In this document: positions 1 through 6,580 of the stretch, one piece after another
Position numbering within the stretch: the stretch's first letter is position 1
Layout: every line of letters begins with the position of its first letter
Assembly (NCBI GenBank): GCA_014729055.1
Contig: WJKO01000092.1
Location: forward strand, 1-12,211
Length of the DNA stretch: 12,211 nt
Source: Promethearchaeota archaeon
GTDB taxonomy: Archaea > Asgardarchaeota > Lokiarchaeia > Sigyniarchaeales > Promethearchaeaceae
Direction of reading: 5' to 3'
Made by a program: the position numbers and the translations under genes
Notes under the pieces: generated by a model
The model's input: only the letters and a program-made list of their open reading frames with translations
Databases searched by the model: none
Told to the model about the DNA's origin: nothing

Positions 1-554
1 CCAAATTGCTCTGCCAGTTCTGTCTTATTAATTTGTCTTGGAATTTTGTAAAATCCCTTTTTAAACGCCGCGTTAAGTATCTTATATTGATGAGATGTTA
101 ACAATGGTTTTTCATAATAACTTCCAATACGATCAATGTTAAATTCGATATTATGATGTTCGAGAGCAGAAAAAAAATCGTCGATTTTTTCTCGTTCACT
201 TAAAGTCTCGATCATTAGGCGCCCTTTTTTCAATGAAATGGGATACATTAATAATATCTCAGTGCCGATTATTGCTTTCAAAACCCATGGATCGCTCATC
301 CTTACACTGATCAAAGCTTGATTCTCGCTTTTAGAGAGGATATATGCCGCAATTCTCCGTGTTTTCATTTGTGAAATGAATTCTTGTGTACGAATCCCCT
401 TGATCTCCAATAATACAAGACCTCTTGTCTTTTCTATAAGATATTTGGATAAGATTTGTATACTCAATGAATCAAATTGACGGCTAAATTGCGATAACCA
501 CTTATCTCTGGGTATTTTTATTGAATATTTTGTATAGACCACATCGTGTTTCAT
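1..554 (-). CDS. HTH_10 (bacterio-opsin activator-type) transcriptional regulator, C-terminus cut by window edge
   Basis: Translating the minus strand from the ATG at 554 gives an open frame of 184 codons that runs off the left edge. The last residues visible, around LTSHQYKILNAAFKKGFY then IPRQINKTELAE, match the start of the HTH_10 domain of bacterio-opsin-activator-like proteins (typically LTxxQxEaLxxAyexGYFdxPRx..s..ELA). The recognition helix should lie just outside the window. The preceding 140 residues are a mixed alpha/beta segment I cannot assign to a named sensor domain. The start is the first ATG after an in-frame TAA nine bases upstream; GGTAA lies about six bases before it. It is divergent from the polyferredoxin gene and shares a roughly 100-bp promoter region with it, so it could regulate that gene, but this is inference. 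Family call is fairly sure, ligand unknown. Confidence 0.8.
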   Translation of the reverse strand, partial: MKHDVVYTKYSIKIPRDKWLSQFSRQFDSLSIQILSKYLIEKTRGLVLLEIKGIRTQEFISQMKTRRIAAYILSKSENQALISVRMSDPWVLKAIIGTEILLMYPISLKKGRLMIETLSEREKIDDFFSALEHHNIEFNIDRIGSYYEKPLLTSHQYKILNAAFKKGFYKIPRQINKTELAEQF

Positions 555-618
555 ATAAAATTACCAGCTTGTATCTTGATAAAATCAAATTTGTAATCTG
601 AAATCCTAAGTAATACAT

Positions 619-628
619 CTTATATAAA
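619..628 (+). promoter_or_regulatory. Putative archaeal TATA box of the polyferredoxin gene
   Basis: CTTATATAAA lies 30-39 bases before the TTG at 658 and fits the archaeal YTTATATA box. Transcription would be expected to start around 645-655, giving a very short leader before 658 or a leader of about 30 bases before the ATG at 682. It was assigned by eye and not scored. Confidence 0.5.
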
Positions 629-632
629 TCTA

Positions 633-646
633 CTTTACATGTAAAG
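633..646. promoter_or_regulatory. Perfect 14-bp palindrome, possible operator
   Basis: CTTTACATGTAAAG equals its own reverse complement. It sits directly between the TATA box (619-628) and the first candidate start codon (658), where a bound dimeric regulator would block initiation. The likely target is the iron-sulfur membrane protein downstream. The cognate regulator is unknown; the divergent HTH gene or a metal/redox regulator elsewhere are both possible. Confidence 0.45.
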
Positions 647-657
647 GATAATCTATA

Positions 658-1527
658 TTGATCCGCATTTCTTTTACTATAATGATGATAACGCAAAATA
701 TGAGTTTAGATCCCAATATAGCAATCCCAATGTTTGCAATATGGATAGGATTAATGATTGCGGGAATTATATTGTTTATAAAAAAACGAATTTCGTATAG
801 GAATGGAATCATTCTGTATTTTCTCAGTGCAATATTCGCTGGTTTCGTTTTAGGTGGGACTCCAAATACCATCGCACCGATCCAGCAGATATTAGCATCA
901 ATTAAGATGGGTTCTCCTTTACAGATCATAATACCTTTTCTATTAATGTTGCTCGGATTATTATTAACCTCGCTATTTATAGGACGTTTATTCTGCGGAT
1001 TTGCTTGTCCATTAGGTGCTTTACAAGAGATGGTTTCCCGAATCAACTACAAGAGTGATATAAAATCTCAGAAACATCGAAAAAAGTGGAGGTTAGAAAT
1101 TCCGAAAAAATATACAAAAACTATTAGGTGGTTGTTTTTCGTATTGATAATATTTTTATTTTCAATCTGGAATATTGCCGTAATTCAAATGCTCAATCCA
1201 TTTGTTGGTTTTAGTATCATTCAAAATCCCGAAATACACATATATTCCATTCCTGTAATTAGTTTAATGGTAATTATGATCGCAAGTATATTCGTCTATC
1301 GCCCTTGGTGTCGGTTATTGTGCCCTTATGGTGCATTATCTTCATTATTCAGCAGATTTTCGAAATATGAATTATCAAGAACCGATGCATGTACTAATTG
1401 CGGACTCTGTGAAAAAATATGTCCGACTAAAGAAGCTGAAGTAAATGCAGATAAATCCGAATGTTATTTTTGTAGACGATGTATTGAAGTATGTCCCCAT
1501 GAGGCATTACGATTACAGAAGGTTTAA
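658..1527 (+). CDS. Membrane-bound 4Fe-4S polyferredoxin (NapH/NosR/CcoG-like)
   Basis: This is a probable membrane electron-transfer protein that passes electrons between a membrane redox partner and a cytosolic iron-sulfur module. About five hydrophobic helices are visible (near residues 22-41, 50-68, 88-110, 155-177 and 195-214 of 289). Two loop motifs, CGFACP (C113, C117) and CRLLCP (C218, C222), are the CxxxCP pairs typical of NapH/NosR-like proteins. The C-terminal ferredoxin domain has complete ligand sets C245/C248/C251/C255 and C269/C272/C275/C279, so two [4Fe-4S] clusters are expected. The start is uncertain. TTG 658 has AAAGGA nine bases upstream; ATGs at 682 and 700 also keep all helices. 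No oxidoreductase partner lies beside it, so the electron donor and acceptor cannot be named. The 3' end overlaps the convergent BON gene by four bases. Confidence 0.9.
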   Translation: MIRISFTIMMITQNMSLDPNIAIPMFAIWIGLMIAGIILFIKKRISYRNGIILYFLSAIFAGFVLGGTPNTIAPIQQILASIKMGSPLQIIIPFLLMLLGLLLTSLFIGRLFCGFACPLGALQEMVSRINYKSDIKSQKHRKKWRLEIPKKYTKTIRWLFFVLIIFLFSIWNIAVIQMLNPFVGFSIIQNPEIHIYSIPVISLMVIMIASIFVYRPWCRLLCPYGALSSLFSRFSKYELSRTDACTNCGLCEKICPTKEAEVNADKSECYFCRRCIEVCPHEALRLQKV

Positions 1528-2186
1528 GCTGAAACGAGGATATGGCTTTCTACGTCACGAACACCAGAAGTGTTTTCGGCAGCTTCACGAGCCGCTATAC
1601 GAGCACTAAAAGAGGGAACCCTTCCACTGAGCGTAACCTCTCCGTGTTCTACTTTAACGGTAACATCATCTACATCGACAAACAAATTTCGTCGTAATTT
1701 ATTCACAATATCATTAGCGATGACTTCATCTGCTATTGATTCAGTTGGAATAACACTTATTTCATTAATTACTTCTTGGACACCGTGCATATTACTCGAT
1801 TGTGTTTCTGCTTGTAATCTCTGCCAATAGTCTTTAACTTCTCCTGATAATGTTACAATTCTATTATTGACTTGTACTACGATTGCTGTAGGATCAATCT
1901 CTGTGCTCCATAATAAACTATTCTCTATATTTTGTTTAATAACATTATCCACTGGTAAGCTTGGTGGCGTTTTATATTTAATCTTTAGGTGATTTTCCAC
2001 TCGAAACACTCCGCTAATACTCCATGTATCCTTTTCTGCAGATTCCTTTGCAAAATAACTATCTACAGTACCCTCAAGAATGGCTTTATGTTCATTAACA
2101 GTTACTTTTACGTTGGAGGCATCCACTCTTGAGTCACTTTCTAATTCATCTACAATATCCTTTTTCACTTGTTCTTCAAAATTCAT
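1524..2186 (-). CDS. Triple BON-domain protein, cytosolic
   Basis: This 220-residue protein consists almost entirely of three BON domains (approximately residues 5-70, 81-147 and 154-219). Each shows the family pattern: a helix with acidic/hydrophobic residues, a V-V-G strand turn (EGTVDSY, SGEVKDY, SGRVPSF), an alpha helix rich in A/E, and a closing GV..V.. strand. BON domains occur in OsmY-like and other stress or envelope proteins, where they bind lipid or ligands. There is no signal peptide or membrane helix, so a cytosolic or membrane-peripheral location is inferred. The ATG at 2186 was preferred over an upstream TTG at 2201 because GGTG lies seven bases before it. An AT-rich TATA-like stretch (TTTAAATA, about 2220-2227 on this strand) lies upstream. 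It is convergent with the polyferredoxin gene, and both stops fall within one TTAA. No operon partner is seen. Confidence 0.88.
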   Translation of the reverse strand: MNFEEQVKKDIVDELESDSRVDASNVKVTVNEHKAILEGTVDSYFAKESAEKDTWSISGVFRVENHLKIKYKTPPSLPVDNVIKQNIENSLLWSTEIDPTAIVVQVNNRIVTLSGEVKDYWQRLQAETQSSNMHGVQEVINEISVIPTESIADEVIANDIVNKLRRNLFVDVDDVTVKVEHGEVTLSGRVPSFSARIAAREAAENTSGVRDVESHILVSA

Positions 2187-2193
2187 TAAATAA

Positions 2194-2197
2194 CACC
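2194..2197 (-). promoter_or_regulatory. Ribosome binding site GGTG that sets the BON-protein start
   Basis: On the minus strand GGTG lies seven bases before the ATG at 2186. It matches the anti-Shine-Dalgarno CACC of archaeal 16S rRNA. It supports ATG 2186 over the TTG at 2201, which would place this site inside the coding region. Confidence 0.55.
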
Positions 2198-2285
2198 ACA
2201 ATTGCTAAAGTTAATTAAATATTTAAACTTAATGGTTTGATGGCATAAATATCGCCCAAAATAGGAAATAATATCGTAAAAACCG

Positions 2286-2293
2286 TTTAAATA
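2286..2293 (+). promoter_or_regulatory. TATA-like element upstream of the deacetylase operon
   Basis: TTTAAATA follows an A-rich/CCG stretch that could act as BRE, giving a leader of roughly 100 bases. A second weaker candidate, TTTAATAA at 2338-2345, would give a start near 2370, inside the inverted repeat at 2359-2384. I cannot choose between them. Apart from these elements the divergent gap 2187-2419 shows no gene. Confidence 0.3.
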
Positions 2294-2358
2294 CGTAACA
2301 TCTAGCTATCTACTGGCACTTCGATTTTTTTTTCTCATTTAATAACGATAGGCAAATT

Positions 2359-2384
2359 TTTAATGTCTTAAAGTTGACATTAAA
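2359..2384. promoter_or_regulatory. Perfect 9-bp inverted repeat (operator or leader hairpin)
   Basis: TTTAATGTC and GACATTAAA are exact reverse complements separated by eight bases (2368-2375). The element ends 35 bases before the ATG at 2420. It could be a dimer-binding operator overlapping the transcription start of the deacetylase operon, or a small hairpin in its leader. The AT-rich arms make a weak RNA stem, so an operator is slightly favoured. Confidence 0.45.
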
Positions 2385-2419
2385 TTAGAAGGCGAATCAT
2401 CTTAATCGGCGGGTAAATA

Positions 2420-3349
2420 ATGGAAAAAGTTGCAGTTGTGGTAGTTCCTCACGAAGACGATATGGAAATTTTAGGGTTTCATGCCGTACACTGGCTTATT
2501 CAACAAAACTATAAAATTATTGAAATCGTAATGACCGATGGTCGTTTCGGTTTGGAAATGGGTTCTGACGGAAAACCCTTGAAGCCTGAATTTGGCGGAC
2601 AAAGACTGAAGAAGATAAGAAGAAGAGAAATGCTTTGTGCGGCGAAAAACTATGGTCGAAAAGAGACTGGAGAAAATTATGTCGATGTGGTTTTTATGGA
2701 TTATGTTGATGGGTTTCTTCCATTAAATCATAAATCTATTGAGCGATTGAAACAAATTATTCTAAAATATAAACCTCAAGTCACGATCGGCATGGATCCA
2801 TTTTATCCAATTGACAGCCACCATGACCATCTTAACACAGGTCGGAATTATTACTTCGCCCTAAAATCCATAACACCATCAGAACGACCTGAACAAATGT
2901 ACTATATACAGAGTTATAAGAACGATGTTTCTATTCCTATGGGGTCATTCGATTTGCAAAAAAAAGTATTAAGATGCCATCAATCTCAACTATCACCTTT
3001 GAAGATTAAGTATATGGGTTTAATGAAATATATCTATATTATTCGAAGTCTTTTTCATCCAGAGCACAAAATAAAAGCAATGCGGAGAGTCACCTTTAAT
3101 CTTGAAGAGAATACGATAGAAACGATCGGAGAAAAAATTATGTTTAGTATTGCTTTTAATCTGGTAAAAACGAGCTATAATGAGTATGAGAATTTGTACA
3201 AACCGTTACCAAAAATCGGAAAGGATGTTGATGAGATAAAACCAGAGGATTTCGATAACGTTTCATCGGAAACATTAGCTGAATTTTATTTTGGAAAACA
3301 ATACAAGAACCAAAAGCTTAAAATCTTTGAAAAAAAGAATATTTTATAA
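2420..3349 (+). CDS. PIG-L/LmbE-type zinc-dependent N-deacetylase
   Basis: This is likely a zinc hydrolase removing an N-acetyl group from an amino-sugar conjugate, as in GlcNAc-PI de-N-acetylase, MshB and archaeal diacetylchitobiose deacetylase. The 309-residue protein opens with a Rossmann-type strand and PHEDDMEILG. H11 and D14 match the first zinc ligands and D13 the catalytic base of the AHPDDxE motif, here with Glu replacing Pro at position 12. The second motif, DSHHDH, supplies the third ligand H137 with H134 and D136 also conserved. TDGRFG (around residues 39-44) corresponds to the family's TxG segment. A tail of about 45 residues after the core has no recognised domain. There is no signal peptide, so it acts in the cytosol. 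It is the first gene of a probable operon; the next ATG starts two bases after its stop. Substrate is unknown. Confidence 0.88.
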   Translation: MEKVAVVVVPHEDDMEILGFHAVHWLIQQNYKIIEIVMTDGRFGLEMGSDGKPLKPEFGGQRLKKIRRREMLCAAKNYGRKETGENYVDVVFMDYVDGFLPLNHKSIERLKQIILKYKPQVTIGMDPFYPIDSHHDHLNTGRNYYFALKSITPSERPEQMYYIQSYKNDVSIPMGSFDLQKKVLRCHQSQLSPLKIKYMGLMKYIYIIRSLFHPEHKIKAMRRVTFNLEENTIETIGEKIMFSIAFNLVKTSYNEYENLYKPLPKIGKDVDEIKPEDFDNVSSETLAEFYFGKQYKNQKLKIFEKKNIL

Positions 3350-3351
3350 TT

Positions 3352-3891
3352 ATGCCAGAATACGATGAGAATTTCCAATTAAGCCCGATTTTTGCAAACT
3401 CTGTTATAACAATTACCAAATCGGGCGCCTTTCATCAAGTTTTAACATACGATTATTCAGAACCCACAGGACAATATTTTAAACTGGTTCAGTTAGATGA
3501 TGAATTTTATGAGAAGGAAATCGAAAACTTAAGCATTAACATGCAGAATTATATGGATTCGTGCGTTAATAAGATAAATGATGCCTATGTGAAACCCGAA
3601 GTCATAGAAACCGAGATAGATTTCAAGGAAGAGGTATTTCCATTTTATTATTGGGTAATTACATTTAAAGGAGAATTAAAAGAAGGAATTAATGTTTATG
3701 AAAGTACAATCGAAAAAGACACTTTGGAATACAATATAAGTTCAATTTATATCCTTGAAAAGCCATTGATACCAATTTCTGTGGAAAGCACTTTAAATTA
3801 TGACATACTCAAAGAGCAACGAATCGTGAAATATTGGGCGGAAACGAATGATTCCGTTGGTCCAACGGAGATCTTGAGGTTTAAACTGTAA
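3352..3891 (+). CDS. Unrecognised 179-residue protein in the deacetylase operon
   Basis: I do not recognise a family. The protein is acidic and lacks a signal peptide, membrane helix, Cys motif or nucleotide-binding motif. Alternating hydrophobic/polar stretches rich in Y, F, I and V (for example VITITKSGAFHQVLTYDY near the N-terminus and YYWVITFKGEL near residue 100) suggest a mainly beta fold with one helix around residues 55-80. It begins two bases after the deacetylase stop and precedes the glycosidase-like gene by 60 bases, so co-transcription is very likely and a role with those enzymes, such as an accessory or substrate-binding subunit, is inferred. Its reading frame is the same as that of the next gene, with a single TAA between them. 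The expression of the gene is supported only by context and intact length. Confidence 0.75.
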   Translation: MPEYDENFQLSPIFANSVITITKSGAFHQVLTYDYSEPTGQYFKLVQLDDEFYEKEIENLSINMQNYMDSCVNKINDAYVKPEVIETEIDFKEEVFPFYYWVITFKGELKEGINVYESTIEKDTLEYNISSIYILEKPLIPISVESTLNYDILKEQRIVKYWAETNDSVGPTEILRFKL

Positions 3892-3951
3892 AATTCTCTT
3901 GGATCTAATTTAATATGTATACAATGTGATAATCAAGGATGGGATTTACGC

Positions 3952-5979
3952 GTGGATTTTAATCTATGCTCTATGGAATATATGAAATTAGGTGAAAAGA
4001 AGCCCGAAGTTTTATGTAAAAATTTGAATGAAAATACAATCCATGTTAGATTTAAATGGATGTTAAGTGAAGATGTTCAACAAGACGATTGGAATCTATC
4101 AATTATCCCGAAATTTATCCCGAAATTTCATTGGTCTCCACATCTGACTCCGAATGATGGATATGTTATTGATCAACACGTTTTTCGTAGCCCCGCATTG
4201 ATTGTGTCTGATCTTTCAAATGGGTTAATAGTTATACCCGATTTAGATTTTTTAAACGATTTTTTTAAAGATTACAACCCCAGAGATTCTCTTGATAAAG
4301 ACAAACCTCGATGGTACATGGATATTGACGTACACGAAAATAAACTCATACTGGGATTGAGTAAAACCAAAGTAAAAGAACATGTACTATATAAAAAAGA
4401 TATTGGAGCAATATTCAAGAGTGGGATATTTACATTTGGCTATTATTTGATGGAAATTAACTCAGAAGACCTAATAATAAATAACAATTATTGGAGAATC
4501 GTTTTAGATTTTCTTTGGAAAAAATGGGGATTACCTCAATATAATAAAGGTTATCCTCTTAATGATGATCTTGAAACTTTCATGCAATTAGCATATAAAT
4601 GGGCTTTCAATACATGGAGTGACATAGTCTGGCAGGAATTTAAAATCGGTGATAAAAAAGTAGGTGCTCCGTTGTTTATTGTAAATGGAAAGGAAAGTCC
4701 AAATTACAAAAACCCCATTAGTGAACGGGAATTTCATTCCATTTGGAATCAAGCTTGGTTTAGTTCCCTTCGCTCTGCTTCTGGAGTTTATAGATACGCT
4801 AAACGAACAGATAAGAGTGAATTGTTAGAAAAAGCAAAATTGACAAAAGAATTGGCACTTTCTGCACCTCAATATAAGGGCTTCTTTCCCTCAGTCATAG
4901 CTACCAAAATGGGTATTAAATTAAAGCGATTCAAACCTGTCTGGCGTTCCAAAGGATGGAAAAAATATTATTGGGGGAATTCAAACCGAAATCCATTCTC
5001 AATATCAATTAAGAAATCTCCGCTCCATATTTTAGATATGAGCTGGACTTGTTTAAACATGTTAAGGTGGTATTCTGAACTTGAGAACGATAGGAGACTT
5101 CTTGATTATTCAATTCGATATGCTGAATCTTTATTATCATTGCAAGATGAGAAAGGATATTTCCCTGGTTGGATTGCTGAGGAAAATGGCAAATATAAAC
5201 CTCTCGGCATACTCGACCAGTCTCCTGAGACTTCAATTTCGGTCACATTTCTATTGAAACTTTATGAAATTACTAAAAAAAGTAAATACAAACTCACTGC
5301 ACTTCGTGCTATTGACATCATCATAAAAGAAATAATACCAATAGGGCGATGGGAAGATTTTGAAACCTATTGGTCTTGTTGTCGGTATGGCAAAGATCAT
5401 CTCGGTAAAAAATTCAAACGAAACAACATGCATAAACAATGTAATTTCTCCATTTTTTGGACGTCTGAGGCGTTATGGGAATGTTACCAAACAACGGGGA
5501 AAAAAAGATATTTGGTCTTAGGGCAACGCGTTTTAGACGAGTTATTGATGACCCAAGCATCTTGGCAGCCTAATTATATGTTTGTCCCCGTCTTGGGTGG
5601 CTTCGGTGTTATGAATTGCGATGGAGAATGGCTTGATTCACGACAGAGTCTGTTCTGTGAGCTTATCATTAAATACGGACTTGAATTAAATTGTAATGAG
5701 TATATTCAACGTGGTATTGCTGCTTTACGCGCATCTTTCGTCATGATGTACGCGCCAGATAATGAAATTGTGAAGAGAAAATGGGAGGAAAAATATAGTT
5801 TTTTCAATGAAGTCGATTATGGATTTATGATGGAAAATTATGCACATTCCGGGAAAACAGATAAGAAAACATTTGGTAGTTTTACGATTTATGATTGGGG
5901 TCCTGGAGCTGCAGCAGAAGCGTTTAATAGAGTTCTCGATCATTACGGAAAGGAATTTATTGCGGCTAAAAGATTGTAG
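3952..5979 (+). CDS. (alpha/alpha)6-barrel glycosidase-like protein
   Basis: This is probably a carbohydrate-active enzyme of the six-hairpin glycosidase fold. The N-terminal 185 residues are beta-rich and W/P-rich. From about residue 195 to 670 there are repeated amphipathic helix pairs (for example SWTCLNMLRWY, LLDYSIRYAESLLSLQD, ALRAIDIIIKE, FWTSEALWECYQTTG) of the kind that build a helical toroid. A striking block, GGFGVMNCDGEWLDSRQ (549-565), and DWGPGAAAEAF (648-658) hold acidic, probably active-site residues. I remember similar GGFGVMN.DGEW blocks in uncharacterised bacterial proteins, but no search was run. Also notable are YWSCCRYGKDH (473-483) and a basic loop before C497. There is no signal peptide, so it acts in the cytosol. 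The start is GTG; ATGs at 3973 and 3982 are alternatives. The 3' end overlaps the convergent zinc-ribbon gene by 14 bases. Reaction and substrate are unknown. Confidence 0.8.
   Translation: MDFNLCSMEYMKLGEKKPEVLCKNLNENTIHVRFKWMLSEDVQQDDWNLSIIPKFIPKFHWSPHLTPNDGYVIDQHVFRSPALIVSDLSNGLIVIPDLDFLNDFFKDYNPRDSLDKDKPRWYMDIDVHENKLILGLSKTKVKEHVLYKKDIGAIFKSGIFTFGYYLMEINSEDLIINNNYWRIVLDFLWKKWGLPQYNKGYPLNDDLETFMQLAYKWAFNTWSDIVWQEFKIGDKKVGAPLFIVNGKESPNYKNPISEREFHSIWNQAWFSSLRSASGVYRYAKRTDKSELLEKAKLTKELALSAPQYKGFFPSVIATKMGIKLKRFKPVWRSKGWKKYYWGNSNRNPFSISIKKSPLHILDMSWTCLNMLRWYSELENDRRLLDYSIRYAESLLSLQDEKGYFPGWIAEENGKYKPLGILDQSPETSISVTFLLKLYEITKKSKYKLTALRAIDIIIKEIIPIGRWEDFETYWSCCRYGKDHLGKKFKRNNMHKQCNFSIFWTSEALWECYQTTGKKRYLVLGQRVLDELLMTQASWQPNYMFVPVLGGFGVMNCDGEWLDSRQSLFCELIIKYGLELNCNEYIQRGIAALRASFVMMYAPDNEIVKRKWEEKYSFFNEVDYGFMMENYAHSGKTDKKTFGSFTIYDWGPGAAAEAFNRVLDHYGKEFIAAKRL
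4105..4128 (+). repeat. 12-bp perfect tandem duplication inside the glycosidase-like gene
   Basis: ATCCCGAAATTT occurs twice back to back, in frame, encoding IPKF-IPKF at residues 52-59. Identity at every base suggests recent slippage or duplication rather than an old protein repeat. Confidence 0.8.
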
Positions 5980-6454
5980 TTATTAGACTCCAAATCCATT
6001 GGAAAACGATAAAAACCAAATCCCATATTTGATAGATGAAAATCGATGCTATTGCAAAAATAAGTATTTGCACGAAATCCGGTCCGTATTCTAAAAGAGA
6101 ATCTTTCAATTCATGTTTTTTCAAGCATTCTTGGATCTCAGGTGCTTTTCTTATTTTTTTAACCACAAAATAAGTGAGACATATATTCACGATAACTGGA
6201 CCTGCTAATACTGCAAATGTAATTGCCGACATATATGGGATTATTATCTTACCGAAATACCAAAGTATTTGGACAATAAGCAAGATTATATAAAATACCG
6301 CTCTAACCAGAATAACAATTGAGATTACATTTTGTGGTAGTGCTATGAGATTTTCAGTCCGCGTTCCTTTAATCTTATTGAAACATTCAGAACAGAGCAA
6401 TTCATTTTCTGTGTCTATAATGTCTATATCTCTTCCACAAATTCGGCAACTCAT
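5966..6454 (-). CDS. Zinc-ribbon integral membrane protein of unknown function
   Basis: This 162-residue protein starts with a compact zinc ribbon, C3-x2-C6 and C21-x2-C24 (MSCRICGRD... LLCSECF), followed by three or four hydrophobic helices near residues 43-67, 73-97 and 127-162, the last probably two short helices. A charged stretch, around residues 99-122, separates the second and third hydrophobic regions. The layout fits a cytosolic N-terminal ribbon anchored in the membrane; the ribbon may bind protein or nucleic acid. Frame continues upstream to 6529, but the ATG at 6454 was chosen because it begins the conserved ribbon and GAGGG lies about ten bases before it. It is convergent with and overlaps the glycosidase-like gene, and is divergent from the HAD phosphatase gene. 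No named family recognised. Confidence 0.78.
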   Translation of the reverse strand: MSCRICGRDIDIIDTENELLCSECFNKIKGTRTENLIALPQNVISIVILVRAVFYIILLIVQILWYFGKIIIPYMSAITFAVLAGPVIVNICLTYFVVKKIRKAPEIQECLKKHELKDSLLEYGPDFVQILIFAIASIFIYQIWDLVFIVFQWIWSLITTIF

Positions 6455-6571
6455 TATGAATTTTCCCTCTAAGCTGTTATCTATTGTTATCCGCTTATGA
6501 TCTATCCTATATTTTAAATAATTATTCAAAAATATTTTATTTAATATCTTTGTTTCTTCTTCTTAAATTTA

Positions 6572-6575
6572 GTGA
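6572..6575 (+). promoter_or_regulatory. Ribosome binding site GTGA that sets the HAD phosphatase start
   Basis: GTGA ends five bases before the ATG at 6581, matching archaeal GGTGA-type sites. The GTG could itself be read as an in-frame start, but the spacing favours its use as ribosome binding site. AT-rich TATA-like sequence (about 6534-6546) precedes it. Confidence 0.45.
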
Positions 6576-6580
6576 TTTTT

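Noticed and set aside
502..696. Minus-strand 64-codon frame over the divergent promoter region
   Set aside because: It covers the start of the HTH gene in another frame and the start of the polyferredoxin, and has no motif or ribosome site.
630..1046. 138-codon minus-strand frame
   Set aside because: It is antisense to the polyferredoxin gene; its N/I/P-rich composition reflects antisense reading of hydrophobic codons.
1570..1830. 86-codon plus-strand frame
   Set aside because: It is antisense to the triple-BON gene, which has clear domain evidence.
3889..3891. Recoding (selenocysteine or pyrrolysine) at the stop between orphan and glycosidase-like genes
   Set aside because: The codon is TAA; selenocysteine uses TGA and pyrrolysine TAG, and no recoding element is visible.
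5009..5943. Three minus-strand frames of 62-75 codons
   Set aside because: All lie inside the glycosidase-like gene and show no domain or start signal.
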